Position numbers and translations under genes: made by a program. A stretch of 64,000 bases of DNA from Rhodoferax sp. (GTDB lineage Bacteria; Pseudomonadota; Gammaproteobacteria; Burkholderiales; Burkholderiaceae_C), in NCBI GenBank assembly GCA_024236015.1, contig JACKLK010000001.1:124001-188000 (forward strand), read 5' to 3'. Positions within the stretch are counted from its first letter, which is position 1. Each line of letters starts with the position of its first letter. Positions 1-7,879 of this stretch are shown here, one piece after another. Under the pieces are notes generated by a model that worked only from the letters and a program-made list of their open reading frames with translations, was not told where the DNA came from and ran no database searches.

Positions 1-60
1 CCAGCCGAGAACGAAGGTGACGGGAAGGCTCAGCAGCAGCCAGCTGATGTCAAAGTCCAT
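1..60 (-). CDS. lapB: LapB (YciM) N-terminus, partial
   Basis: The first 20 codons of a gene that runs off the left edge. It begins MDFDISWLLLSLP, an N-terminal membrane anchor typical of LapB, the cytoplasm-facing TPR and rubredoxin protein that controls LPS synthesis through FtsH-dependent turnover of LpxC. The start overlaps the end of lapA by 11 bases, the usual lapA-lapB arrangement. The TPR region lies outside the window, so the call rests on the anchor and the context. Confidence 0.75.
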   Translation of the reverse strand, partial: MDFDISWLLLSLPVTFVLGW

Positions 61-355
61 GGGCTGCGCCAGGGTGGGGCGGTTGGTCCGCGTTCGGGGT
101 GCTCGCCGGCGGCGGGGCCTGCACGCGTTGCGCCATGTCGCTGCGTCGCCAGCGCCGGGGGGCCATGCCCAGCACGCCGACGACGAGGCCGACGGCGAAC
201 GCCGCGAGCACGATCAGCACCATCGGGCTGCGCCATTGCTGGCCGAAGAACAGATGCAGGCTGGCCTCGTGCTGGTTGTTCAGGGCAAAGGCGAACAGCG
301 TGAAAAAGATCAATGCCTTGAGCACCCACTTGAGCAACCGGATGGCGTTCTTCAT
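50..355 (-). CDS. lapA: Lipopolysaccharide assembly protein A domain protein
   Basis: 101 aa. A small inner-membrane protein of the LapA (DUF1049) family: helix 1 at about residues 5-25, the family feature NNQ soon after it, helix 2 at about 42-65 with several glycines, then a basic and proline-rich cytoplasmic tail. The start MKNAIRLLKW was chosen because the open frame upstream of it is not protein-like. It sits between ihfB and lapB in the same direction, an order common in proteobacteria. LapA acts with LapB in envelope assembly. Confidence 0.85.
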   Translation of the reverse strand: MKNAIRLLKWVLKALIFFTLFAFALNNQHEASLHLFFGQQWRSPMVLIVLAAFAVGLVVGVLGMAPRRWRRSDMAQRVQAPPPASTPNADQPPHPGAAHGL

Positions 356-458
356 GGGGATCGATTCTACGGGGGCGACTGTCGGCGGCGATGGTGCGCC
401 GAGCACTCGTGCAGGCGGCTGCGCGGCGCAGGCCGGCCGCGCAGCGGCGCCGGCGCAT

Positions 459-785
459 CTAGGCGCGGCGCTTGTCGACTTCGCCGGGCGCCAGCGTATC
501 GGCGGTTCGACGATCGACCGCCTCGCGCAAGGCCTTGCCAGGCTTGAAATGGGGAACCCGCTTTTCGGGTATGGCGACGCTTTCGCCACTGCGTGGGTTG
601 CGACCCATGCGTGGAGGGCGCCGATTGATCGAGAAACTGCCGAAGCCGCGGATCTCGATCCGGTGTCCGGCCACCAAGGCGTCGTTCATCGCGTCGAGAA
701 TCGCCTTGACGGCGAACTCAGCATCGCGGTGGGTGAGTTGCCCAAACCGGTTGGCCAGCAACTCAACAAGATCCGATCGGGTCAT
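459..785 (-). CDS. ihfB: Integration host factor subunit beta
   Basis: 108 aa. DNA-bending HU/IHF family protein that pairs with IhfA in nucleoid organisation, sigma-54 promoter looping and recombination. The start MTRSDLVELL is typical of IHF-beta. The GFGSF element and the beta-arm segment with NPRSGE are at about residues 46-66, followed by PHFKPGKALRE. The C-terminus is some 10 aa longer than in E. coli. It lies downstream of rpsA on the same strand, the usual rpsA-ihfB pair. IHF could serve the sigma-54-type glnA promoter in this window. Confidence 0.95.
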   Translation of the reverse strand: MTRSDLVELLANRFGQLTHRDAEFAVKAILDAMNDALVAGHRIEIRGFGSFSINRRPPRMGRNPRSGESVAIPEKRVPHFKPGKALREAVDRRTADTLAPGEVDKRRA

Positions 786-861
786 GGTAGGTGTCGAGAA
801 AAGGACAAGGTCGTGACACGCACGCAGGGTGGCGCGCCACGACCTTGTGGTCAGGCAACGA

Positions 862-2541
862 TCAGTTGTTGTCCAGTTTGGCGCGCAGCAAGGCGCCCAG
901 GCTGGTCGTGCCGGCGTTCTCACGCTGGGAGCTCTGGCTCAGGCTGGCCATGGCTTCCTGCTGGTCCACGGCATCCTTGGCCTTGATCGACAGCTGGATG
1001 TTGCGGGTCTTGCGATCCACGTTGACCACCACCGCGGTGACTTCGTCGCCTTCCTTGAGCACGTTGCGCGCATCTTCGACGCGGTCACGGCTGATCTCGG
1101 AGGCACGCAGGTAGGCGATGATGTCGTTGCCCAGGTCGATCTCGGCACCCTTGGGATCCACGGTCTTGACCTTGCCGGTCACGATCTGGCCCTTGTCATT
1201 CACCGACACGAAGGTCGTGAACGGGTCGGAGTCGAGCTGCTTGATGCCCAGCGAGATGCGCTCGCGGTCGACGTCGACGGCCAGCACCAGGGCTTCGACT
1301 TCCTGGCCCTTCTTGTAGTTGCGCACGGCGGCTTCGCCCGGCTCGTTCCAGCTCAGGTCGGACAGGTGCACCAGGCCGTCGATGCCGGCGGCCAGGCCGA
1401 CGAACACGCCGAAGTCGGTGATCGACTTGATCGGACCCTTGACGCGGTCACCGCGCTTGGTGTTCTGCGCGAATTCCTGCCACGGGTTGGCCTTGCACTG
1501 CTTCATGCCCAGGCTGATGCGGCGCTTGTCTTCGTCGATCTCGAGGACCATGACTTCGACCTCTTCGCCCAGCGTGACGATCTTGCTCGGGGCCACGTTC
1601 TTGTTGGTCCAGTCCATCTCGGACACGTGCACCAGGCCTTCAATGCCCGGCTCGAGTTCGACGAACGCGCCGTAGTCGGCGATGTTGGTGATCTTGCCGA
1701 ACATGCGCGTGCCTTGCGGGTAGCGGCGGTTCACGCCCAGCCACGGATCGTCGCCCATCTGCTTGAGACCCAGCGAGACACGGTTCTTCTCGGTGTCGAA
1801 CTTCAGGATCTTGGCCATGATTTCCTGGCCGGCCGTCACCACCTCGCTCGGGTGGCGGACACGGCGCCAGGCCATGTCGGTGATGTGCAGCAGGCCGTCG
1901 ATGCCGCCGAGGTCGACGAACGCACCGTATTCGGTGATGTTCTTGACGACGCCGTTGACGATGGCGCCTTCCTTCAGGGTGGCCATCAGCTTGGCGCGTT
2001 CTTCGCCCATGCTGGCCTCGACCACGGCACGGCGCGACAACACGACGTTGTTGCGCTTGCGGTCGAGCTTGATGACCTTGAATTCCAGGGTCTTGTTCTC
2101 GTACGGCGTCAGGTCCTTGGTCGGACGGGTGTCGACCAGCGAACCCGGCAGGAAGGCGCGGATGCCGTTGACCAGCACGGTCAGGCCACCCTTGACCTTG
2201 CCGCTGGTGGTGCCGGTGACGAATTCACCGGACTCGAGTGCTTTCTCGAGGGCCATCCAGGAGGCCAGGCGCTTGGCGGTGTCACGGCTGACGATGGTGT
2301 CGCCGTAGCCGTTTTCCATCGCGACGATGGCCACGGAGACGAATTCGCCCACCTGGACTTCGAGTTCGCCCTTGTCGCTCTTGAACTCGCTCAAGGGCAC
2401 GTAGGCTTCGGATTTGAGGCCGGCGTTGACGACCACGAAATTGTGCTCGATACGCACCACTTCGGCGGTCACGACCTCGCCAACGCGGGTTTCGGAGCGC
2501 TTCAGTGACTCTTCAAAGAGATCGGCAAAAGATTCAGACAT
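862..2541 (-). CDS. rpsA: 30S ribosomal protein S1
   Basis: 559 aa, close to the 557 aa of E. coli S1. It begins MSESFADLFEESL and carries six S1 (OB-fold) repeats; typical repeat starts such as GDRVKGPIKSITDFGVFV are visible. S1 binds mRNA on the 30S subunit and promotes initiation on structured or weak leaders. The ATG was chosen over upstream in-frame starts because homology begins there. It lies between the aroA-cmk fusion and ihfB, as in many proteobacteria. The 124-base gap upstream leaves room for its own promoter and the autoregulatory leader known for the family. Confidence 0.97.
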   Translation of the reverse strand: MSESFADLFEESLKRSETRVGEVVTAEVVRIEHNFVVVNAGLKSEAYVPLSEFKSDKGELEVQVGEFVSVAIVAMENGYGDTIVSRDTAKRLASWMALEKALESGEFVTGTTSGKVKGGLTVLVNGIRAFLPGSLVDTRPTKDLTPYENKTLEFKVIKLDRKRNNVVLSRRAVVEASMGEERAKLMATLKEGAIVNGVVKNITEYGAFVDLGGIDGLLHITDMAWRRVRHPSEVVTAGQEIMAKILKFDTEKNRVSLGLKQMGDDPWLGVNRRYPQGTRMFGKITNIADYGAFVELEPGIEGLVHVSEMDWTNKNVAPSKIVTLGEEVEVMVLEIDEDKRRISLGMKQCKANPWQEFAQNTKRGDRVKGPIKSITDFGVFVGLAAGIDGLVHLSDLSWNEPGEAAVRNYKKGQEVEALVLAVDVDRERISLGIKQLDSDPFTTFVSVNDKGQIVTGKVKTVDPKGAEIDLGNDIIAYLRASEISRDRVEDARNVLKEGDEVTAVVVNVDRKTRNIQLSIKAKDAVDQQEAMASLSQSSQRENAGTTSLGALLRAKLDNN

Positions 2542-2665
2542 TGTGTTTGCGGATGAACCGCGGGTTGTTGCGTTGTCCACCACACGACCAGTGCGCCATT
2601 GAGGCGCGAGAGGAGTCGTGTGGACCATCACGACGGCCGGGGCCATCGTGTTTGTCCCTTGGCGC

Positions 2666-4672
2666 CTAGGCGCCGCGGAACGGCTGCATGCCTTGCCACC
2701 AGTCCAGCACCTGATCGACCGATGCTTCGACGGTCAGATCGGAGTTGTCCAGTAGCCGGGCGTCCTGCGCGGGCTTCAAAGGGGCGGTGCTGCGACCGGT
2801 GTCGCGGGCGTCGCGGGCCTCGAGGTCAGCGCGAAGACCGCCGAGTGTAGCCGAAATGCCCTTTGAAATCAATTGCTTATATCGACGTTCCGCGCGCCGC
2901 GCGGCGCTGGCGGTCAGGAACACCTTGAGCGGCGCCTGCGGGAAGATCACCGTGCCCATGTCGCGGCCGTCCGCCACCAGCCCCGGCAGGCGTTGCGCCG
3001 CATGTTGCAGGTCGATCAGCGCGTTGCGCACGGCCGGCAGCGTCGACACCCTGGAGGCGTTCATGCCCATGGCCTCGGTGCGCACCAGGTCGCTGACGTC
3101 TTCGTCGCCCAGCAGGATGCGGCCATCGGCAAAATGGATCTGCAACGTCCTGACCAGGGCGGCGATGGCCGCCTCGCCGCTGGCATCGAGCGCCAGGCCG
3201 GCCCGGGTCGCGGCCAGGGCGGTGATGCGGTACAGGGCACCCGAGTCCAGGAACTGGTAACCCAGCCGCTTGGCCAGTTCGGCTGCCAAAGTGCCCTTGC
3301 CCGAGGCTGTCGGCCCGTCCACGCAAATGACCGGGATCTGCTGCAACGGCGTCTGCACCACGGAGAACAGCGTCTCGAAATAGTCGGGAAAGGTCTTGGC
3401 CACGCACTTCGGGTCGCGGATGCGCACCGGCAGTGCGGCCGGGTTGAACGCTGCCAGCGACAGGCACATGGCCATCCGGTGGTCGTCGTAGGTATCGACG
3501 CTCGCTGCGCACCAATCGGCCCGCGCGGCCGGTGGCGTGATGCGGATGTAGTCGTCGCCTTCGTCGACGTGGGCGCCGAACTTGCGCAGCTCGGTCGCCA
3601 TGGCGGCGAGACGGTCGGTTTCCTTGACCCGCCAGCTCGCGATGTTGCGCAGCGTGCTGGTGCCGTCCGCGAACAAGGCCATCACGGCCAGCGTCATCGC
3701 CGCATCCGGAATATGGTTGCAGTCCAGGTCGATGGCGCGCAGCCGCCGATCCGGCCCGGGGCCCGACACCTCGAGCCAGTTCGGGCCGCTGAGCACCTGC
3801 GCGCCCATGTCCCTCGCGGCCTCGATGAACCGGATGTCGCCCTGGATCGAGTCCGCGCCGACACCGTTGATGCGCAGGCCCTGCCCGTTGCCCGGCGCAA
3901 TCGCGCCCAGTGCGATGAAATAACTGGCCGACGAAGCGTCGGCTTCGACGTGCAGGTCACCCGGCGAGACCAGCCGGCTGCCCGCGGGAATCGTGAATCG
4001 GCTCCAGCCATCGCGATGCACCTGCACGCCATAACGTGCGAGCAGGTTGAGCGTGATTGCGATATAGGGCTTGGAGATCAGCTCGCCTTGCACGTCGATG
4101 ACGATGTCGTCGCGTGCGACCAGCGGCAAGGCCATCAGCAGGGCGGTCAGGAACTGGCTCGACACGTCGCCGCGCACACCGATCGGTCGGTCCAGCACCA
4201 GGTGCGGCCGGCCGATGCGCAGCGGCGGATACCCGGGCTGCTCGAGATAGTCGATGCGGCAGCCGAGCTGGCGCAGCGCGTCGACCAGGTCGCCGATCGG
4301 GCGTTCGTGCATGCGCGGTACGCCGCGCAAGGTGAAGTCTCCACCGAGCACCCCCAGCGCGGCGGTCAAGGGGCGCATGGCCGTGCCGGCATTGCCCAGG
4401 AACAGATCGGCCTGGTCGTTGGGCAAGGTGCCGCCCAGGCCGCCGATGCGCACGGCGCTGCCGTCGCGCTCCACGGTGCAGCCCAGTGCCTGCAGGGCTT
4501 GCAGCATCACGCGGGTGTCGTCCGAGTCGAGCAGCGCGTGCAGGGTGGTCGTGCCTTCGCACAGCGCGGACAGCAGCAGCACGCGGTTGGAGATGCTCTT
4601 GGAGCCTGGCAGTTGCACCTGGCCTCCGGCGGTGGCCAGTGGCGGCAGGTCCAGGAATGCGGTGGAGAACAT
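2666..4672 (-). CDS. aroA-cmk: Bifunctional EPSP synthase / cytidylate kinase (AroA-Cmk fusion)
   Basis: 668 aa in one uninterrupted frame. Residues 1-440 are 5-enolpyruvylshikimate-3-phosphate synthase, the sixth shikimate step: LPGSKSISNR near residue 21, LFLGNAGTAMRPL near 90, RVKETDR near 348. Residues 446-668 are CMP/dCMP kinase: P-loop GPTASGKGT near 453 and FLDSGALYR after it. The linker is only about 6 aa, at about base 3340. The start ATG shares one base with the tyrA stop (TAATG), implying coupled translation. The enzymes are separate in E. coli; fusions occur in some Betaproteobacteria. A sequencing error joining two genes cannot be excluded here. Confidence 0.93.
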   Translation of the reverse strand: MFSTAFLDLPPLATAGGQVQLPGSKSISNRVLLLSALCEGTTTLHALLDSDDTRVMLQALQALGCTVERDGSAVRIGGLGGTLPNDQADLFLGNAGTAMRPLTAALGVLGGDFTLRGVPRMHERPIGDLVDALRQLGCRIDYLEQPGYPPLRIGRPHLVLDRPIGVRGDVSSQFLTALLMALPLVARDDIVIDVQGELISKPYIAITLNLLARYGVQVHRDGWSRFTIPAGSRLVSPGDLHVEADASSASYFIALGAIAPGNGQGLRINGVGADSIQGDIRFIEAARDMGAQVLSGPNWLEVSGPGPDRRLRAIDLDCNHIPDAAMTLAVMALFADGTSTLRNIASWRVKETDRLAAMATELRKFGAHVDEGDDYIRITPPAARADWCAASVDTYDDHRMAMCLSLAAFNPAALPVRIRDPKCVAKTFPDYFETLFSVVQTPLQQIPVICVDGPTASGKGTLAAELAKRLGYQFLDSGALYRITALAATRAGLALDASGEAAIAALVRTLQIHFADGRILLGDEDVSDLVRTEAMGMNASRVSTLPAVRNALIDLQHAAQRLPGLVADGRDMGTVIFPQAPLKVFLTASAARRAERRYKQLISKGISATLGGLRADLEARDARDTGRSTAPLKPAQDARLLDNSDLTVEASVDQVLDWWQGMQPFRGA

Positions 4673-5547
4673 TATTTTTGCTGCTGCTTGGCCATGCTCC
4701 AGTTGGCACGGGTCTCGCTGGCCTTCTCGATCTGCTCGAGCAGGGCATCTTCGTTGCCGTTGGAGATCATCAGTTCGAGCGCCTGCAGGTTGCGCTGGAA
4801 GATCTTCGATTGCGCCAGCAGTTCTTCGCGGTTGGACATCAGCACGTCGCGCCACATCGACGGTTCGGCGGCCGCGATGCGGGTGAAGTCGCGGAATCCG
4901 GGGCCGGCCAGCGACAGGAAATCCCGGCCCATGGGTTGGCCCGAGATGGCGTTCATCATCGCGAATGCGATCAGGTGCGGCAGGTGGCTGACCGCGGCGA
5001 ATGCCGCGTCATGCGACTCCGGCGTCATCTTCAGCACCCGGCATCCCAGGGCGGCCCAGACGTCGACGGCCTTCTGCAACTGGATGCGGCTGGTGCGCTC
5101 GATCGGCGTCAGGACCACCTGGCGGCCATGGTAGAGATCGGGGTCGGCGTTCTCGACACCGGAAAGCTCCTTGCCCGCGATCGGGTGCGCCGGGACGAAG
5201 CAGCCGATCTGCTCGCGCAGCGATCGCCGCGCGGCATCGACCACGTCGCGTTTGGTGGAGCCGACGTCCATGATCAGCATCTGCGGCGTGATCAGGTGCT
5301 TGATGGACTTGAACGTGGTCTCGGTGGACGCCACCGGAACCGCCAGCAGCACGATGTCGGCGCCCGAAGCGGCCAGCAGGGCGGAAGGCGCTTCCACGTC
5401 GATCACGCCGAGTTGCCGCGCGCGCTCGGTGGTGGAGGGGGACTTGCTGTAGCCGACGACGCGCTTGACCAGGCCCGCGCGTTTGAGCGCCAGCGCGAAC
5501 GACCCGCCCATCAGGCCGCAGCCGATCAATCCGAGTTGTTCAAACAT
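4672..5547 (-). CDS. tyrA: Prephenate dehydrogenase
   Basis: 291 aa. Converts prephenate to 4-hydroxyphenylpyruvate with NAD(P)+ on the way to tyrosine. It begins MFEQLGLIGCGLMGGSFAL with the Rossmann GxGxxG loop, has the catalytic segment HPIAGKELSG near residue 115, then the helical dehydrogenase domain. There is no chorismate mutase domain, so this is the monofunctional type. It lies between pheA (21-base gap) and aroA-cmk (1-base overlap), forming an aromatic amino-acid operon. Confidence 0.93.
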   Translation of the reverse strand: MFEQLGLIGCGLMGGSFALALKRAGLVKRVVGYSKSPSTTERARQLGVIDVEAPSALLAASGADIVLLAVPVASTETTFKSIKHLITPQMLIMDVGSTKRDVVDAARRSLREQIGCFVPAHPIAGKELSGVENADPDLYHGRQVVLTPIERTSRIQLQKAVDVWAALGCRVLKMTPESHDAAFAAVSHLPHLIAFAMMNAISGQPMGRDFLSLAGPGFRDFTRIAAAEPSMWRDVLMSNREELLAQSKIFQRNLQALELMISNGNEDALLEQIEKASETRANWSMAKQQQK

Positions 5548-5568
5548 GTGCGGGAGTTGGCGAAGCCA

Positions 5569-6654
5569 TCATGGGGTTGCGACCGGGTACGAACCCAGGA
5601 TCTTGTAGAACGCGCACAGGCCCTTGAGTTCGGCCAGCGCGGCGGCGACGTTGTCCTGGTCCGGATGGCCCTGGACGTCGATATAGAAATAGTAGTCCCA
5701 CTGCCCCGAGCGGGCGGGGCGGGATTCGAAACGCGTCATCGACACCCCATGGCGCTTGAGCGGCACCAGCAGGTCATGCACGGCGCCGGGAACGTTGGGC
5801 ACCGACACGACCAGGCTGATGCGGTCGTTGCCGCTGGCCGCCGGCCGTTCCATCACCTTGGGCATGCAGATCACGTTGAAGCGCGTGCGGTTGTGCGCGT
5901 CGTCCTGGATCGCACTGGCCACCAGGTGCAGTCCGAATTCGCTGGCGGCACGGTCGCCGGCGATTGCTGCCCACGCCGGGTTGGTCGACGCCAGGCGTGC
6001 GCCTTCGGCGTTGCTCGATGCGGCGCGGCGCTCCACCTGCGGCAGGTGGGTGCCGAGCCAGTGGTGGCACTGGGCCAGCGCCTGCGGATGGCCTAGCACC
6101 ACCGAGATGCCGTCCATGGAGTTTTCCAGGCGCATCAGGTGATGGCGTACCAGCAGGCTGACTTCGCCGACGATGTGCAGCGGCGTGTTGAGCAGCAGAT
6201 CCATGGACCGTGCCACCACGCCTTCGGTGTTGTTCTCGATCGGCACCACGCCGAAATCGGCGCGGCCCGAGGTCGTGGCATGGAACACTTCGTCGAAGTT
6301 GGCGCAGGGCACGTGGTCGATGCTCGAGCCGAAGAACTGCAGTGCCGCCTGTTCGCTGAAGGTGCCCGCCGGACCCAGGTAGGCCACGCGCTGGCGCGCT
6401 TCCAGCGAGCGGCAGGCCGACATGATCTCGCGCCAGACATGGGCAATGCCGTCTGCCTTGATCGGGCCGGCATTGCGTTGCTGCAAGGTGCGGATGACCT
6501 GCGCCTCGCGCTCGGGCCGGAACACGACGGAACCTTCGGCACGCTTGACTTCGCCCACTTCCAGCGCCAGTGCGGCCCGGCGATTGAGCAGGTCCAGCAA
6601 TTCGACGTCCAGCGTATCGATCTGTTTGCGAAGCTCCGGCAGGTCTTGGGTCAT
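5569..6654 (-). CDS. pheA: Chorismate mutase / prephenate dehydratase (P-protein)
   Basis: 361 aa. Bifunctional enzyme making phenylpyruvate from chorismate. An AroQ-type mutase domain (residues 1 to about 90) opens with LPELRKQIDTLDVELLDLLN. The prephenate dehydratase domain starts at GPAGTFSEQAA near 95 and includes GVVPIENNTEGVV. A C-terminal ACT domain (about 275-355) has the phenylalanine-binding motif ESRP, so feedback inhibition is likely. It lies between serC and tyrA on the same strand. Confidence 0.95.
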   Translation of the reverse strand: MTQDLPELRKQIDTLDVELLDLLNRRAALALEVGEVKRAEGSVVFRPEREAQVIRTLQQRNAGPIKADGIAHVWREIMSACRSLEARQRVAYLGPAGTFSEQAALQFFGSSIDHVPCANFDEVFHATTSGRADFGVVPIENNTEGVVARSMDLLLNTPLHIVGEVSLLVRHHLMRLENSMDGISVVLGHPQALAQCHHWLGTHLPQVERRAASSNAEGARLASTNPAWAAIAGDRAASEFGLHLVASAIQDDAHNRTRFNVICMPKVMERPAASGNDRISLVVSVPNVPGAVHDLLVPLKRHGVSMTRFESRPARSGQWDYYFYIDVQGHPDQDNVAAALAELKGLCAFYKILGSYPVATP

Positions 6655-6681
6655 GGATGGATGCAGGGGAAGGGGCCGGGC

Positions 6682-7812
6682 TCAGGTGCCGGTGCGCTCA
6701 AATTCTCGCATGTAGTCCACCAGCGCCTGCACGCCCTCGAGCGGCATCGCGTTGTAGATGCTGGCGCGCATGCCGCCGATCGATTTGTGCCCCTTGAGCG
6801 ACAACAGGCCCCGCTCCCGCGCACCGGCCAGGAAGGCGTCGTTGCGGGACTCGTCCCGCAGGAAGAACGGCACGTTCATGCGGGAGCGACAGGCCGGGTC
6901 GACCCGGTTTTCGTACAGCTGCGACTGGTCGATCGCGTCATACAGCAGTCGTGCCTTGGCGATGTTGCGCTGCTCCAGCGCCGACACGCCGCCCTGGCGC
7001 CGGATCCACTGGAACACCAGGCCGGCGATGTAGATGGCATAGGTCGGCGGCGTGTTGTACATGGACTGGTTGTCGGCCACCAGCCGGTAGTTGAAGGCAC
7101 TCGGGCAGATCGGCAAGGCATGGCCGAGCAGGTCTTCGCGCACGACGACCACGGTCAAGCCGGCGGGGCCGAGGTTCTTCTGCGCACCGGCGAAGGCCAG
7201 GCCCACGCGGGACCAGTCAACCGGACGCGACGCGACGTGCGAGGAGAAGTCGACCACCAGCGGCGCATCGCAACCCAGCGACCGGAGGTCGGGCAGCGAC
7301 TGGAACTCGACACCGTGGATGGTCTCGTTGCTGCACAGGTGCACGTAGGCGGCCCCTGGCCGGATGTCCCAGCTTGCCGGATCGGGTATGCGGCGGTAGC
7401 CGTCGGGCTCGCTGGTGGCCGCCACATGGGTGGCCAGGTATCGTTCGGCCTCGCGGCTGGACTTCTGGCTCCAGCTACCGGTGACGACGAAGTTGGCCTG
7501 CGAGCCGGCACCCGGTGTCGAGCCACGGGCGGCGAGGTTCATCGGCACGATGGCGTTTTCGGCCAGTCCCCCGCCCTGCATGAAAAGGATGCGGAACTGC
7601 GCCGGCACGGCCAGCAGTTCGCGCAGCGTGGCTTCGGCCGCCTCGTAGATGGAGATGAACTCCTTGCCGCGATGGCTCATCTCCATCACGCTCATGCCCG
7701 AGCGCACGCCGCGTGCGTCCGGCCAGTCGAGCATCTCGCTGGCGGCTTGTTTGAGCACCTCCGGTGCGATGGCGGCCGGGCCGGCCGAAAAATTGTAGGG
7801 TCGATGCGTCAT
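6682..7812 (-). CDS. serC: Phosphoserine aminotransferase
   Basis: 376 aa. PLP enzyme of serine and pyridoxine synthesis (3-phosphohydroxypyruvate to phosphoserine). It begins MTHRPYNFSAGPAA, the family's N-terminal signature. The PLP lysine lies in GAQKNLGPAGLTVV near residue 205. HKSIGGMRASIYNAMP near the C-terminus is also characteristic. The chosen start is the only one matching the family. It is 27 bases upstream of pheA and downstream of gyrA, the gyrA-serC-pheA order seen in Burkholderiales. Confidence 0.95.
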   Translation of the reverse strand: MTHRPYNFSAGPAAIAPEVLKQAASEMLDWPDARGVRSGMSVMEMSHRGKEFISIYEAAEATLRELLAVPAQFRILFMQGGGLAENAIVPMNLAARGSTPGAGSQANFVVTGSWSQKSSREAERYLATHVAATSEPDGYRRIPDPASWDIRPGAAYVHLCSNETIHGVEFQSLPDLRSLGCDAPLVVDFSSHVASRPVDWSRVGLAFAGAQKNLGPAGLTVVVVREDLLGHALPICPSAFNYRLVADNQSMYNTPPTYAIYIAGLVFQWIRRQGGVSALEQRNIAKARLLYDAIDQSQLYENRVDPACRSRMNVPFFLRDESRNDAFLAGARERGLLSLKGHKSIGGMRASIYNAMPLEGVQALVDYMREFERTGT

Positions 7813-7879
7813 GGTGTGTGTGTCGGCGCTGCCAGCGGTGGCCGCGCGCCGCCACCACCACGACAGGCGCGGCGGTCGG

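Noticed and set aside
829..2508. A 559-codon open frame on the plus strand antisense to rpsA
   Set aside because: Translation is a mirror of the S1 repeats with no independent motif or start signal.
2873..5134. A 753-codon open frame on the plus strand antisense to aroA-cmk and tyrA
   Set aside because: Antisense shadow. The minus-strand frames have clear family motifs.
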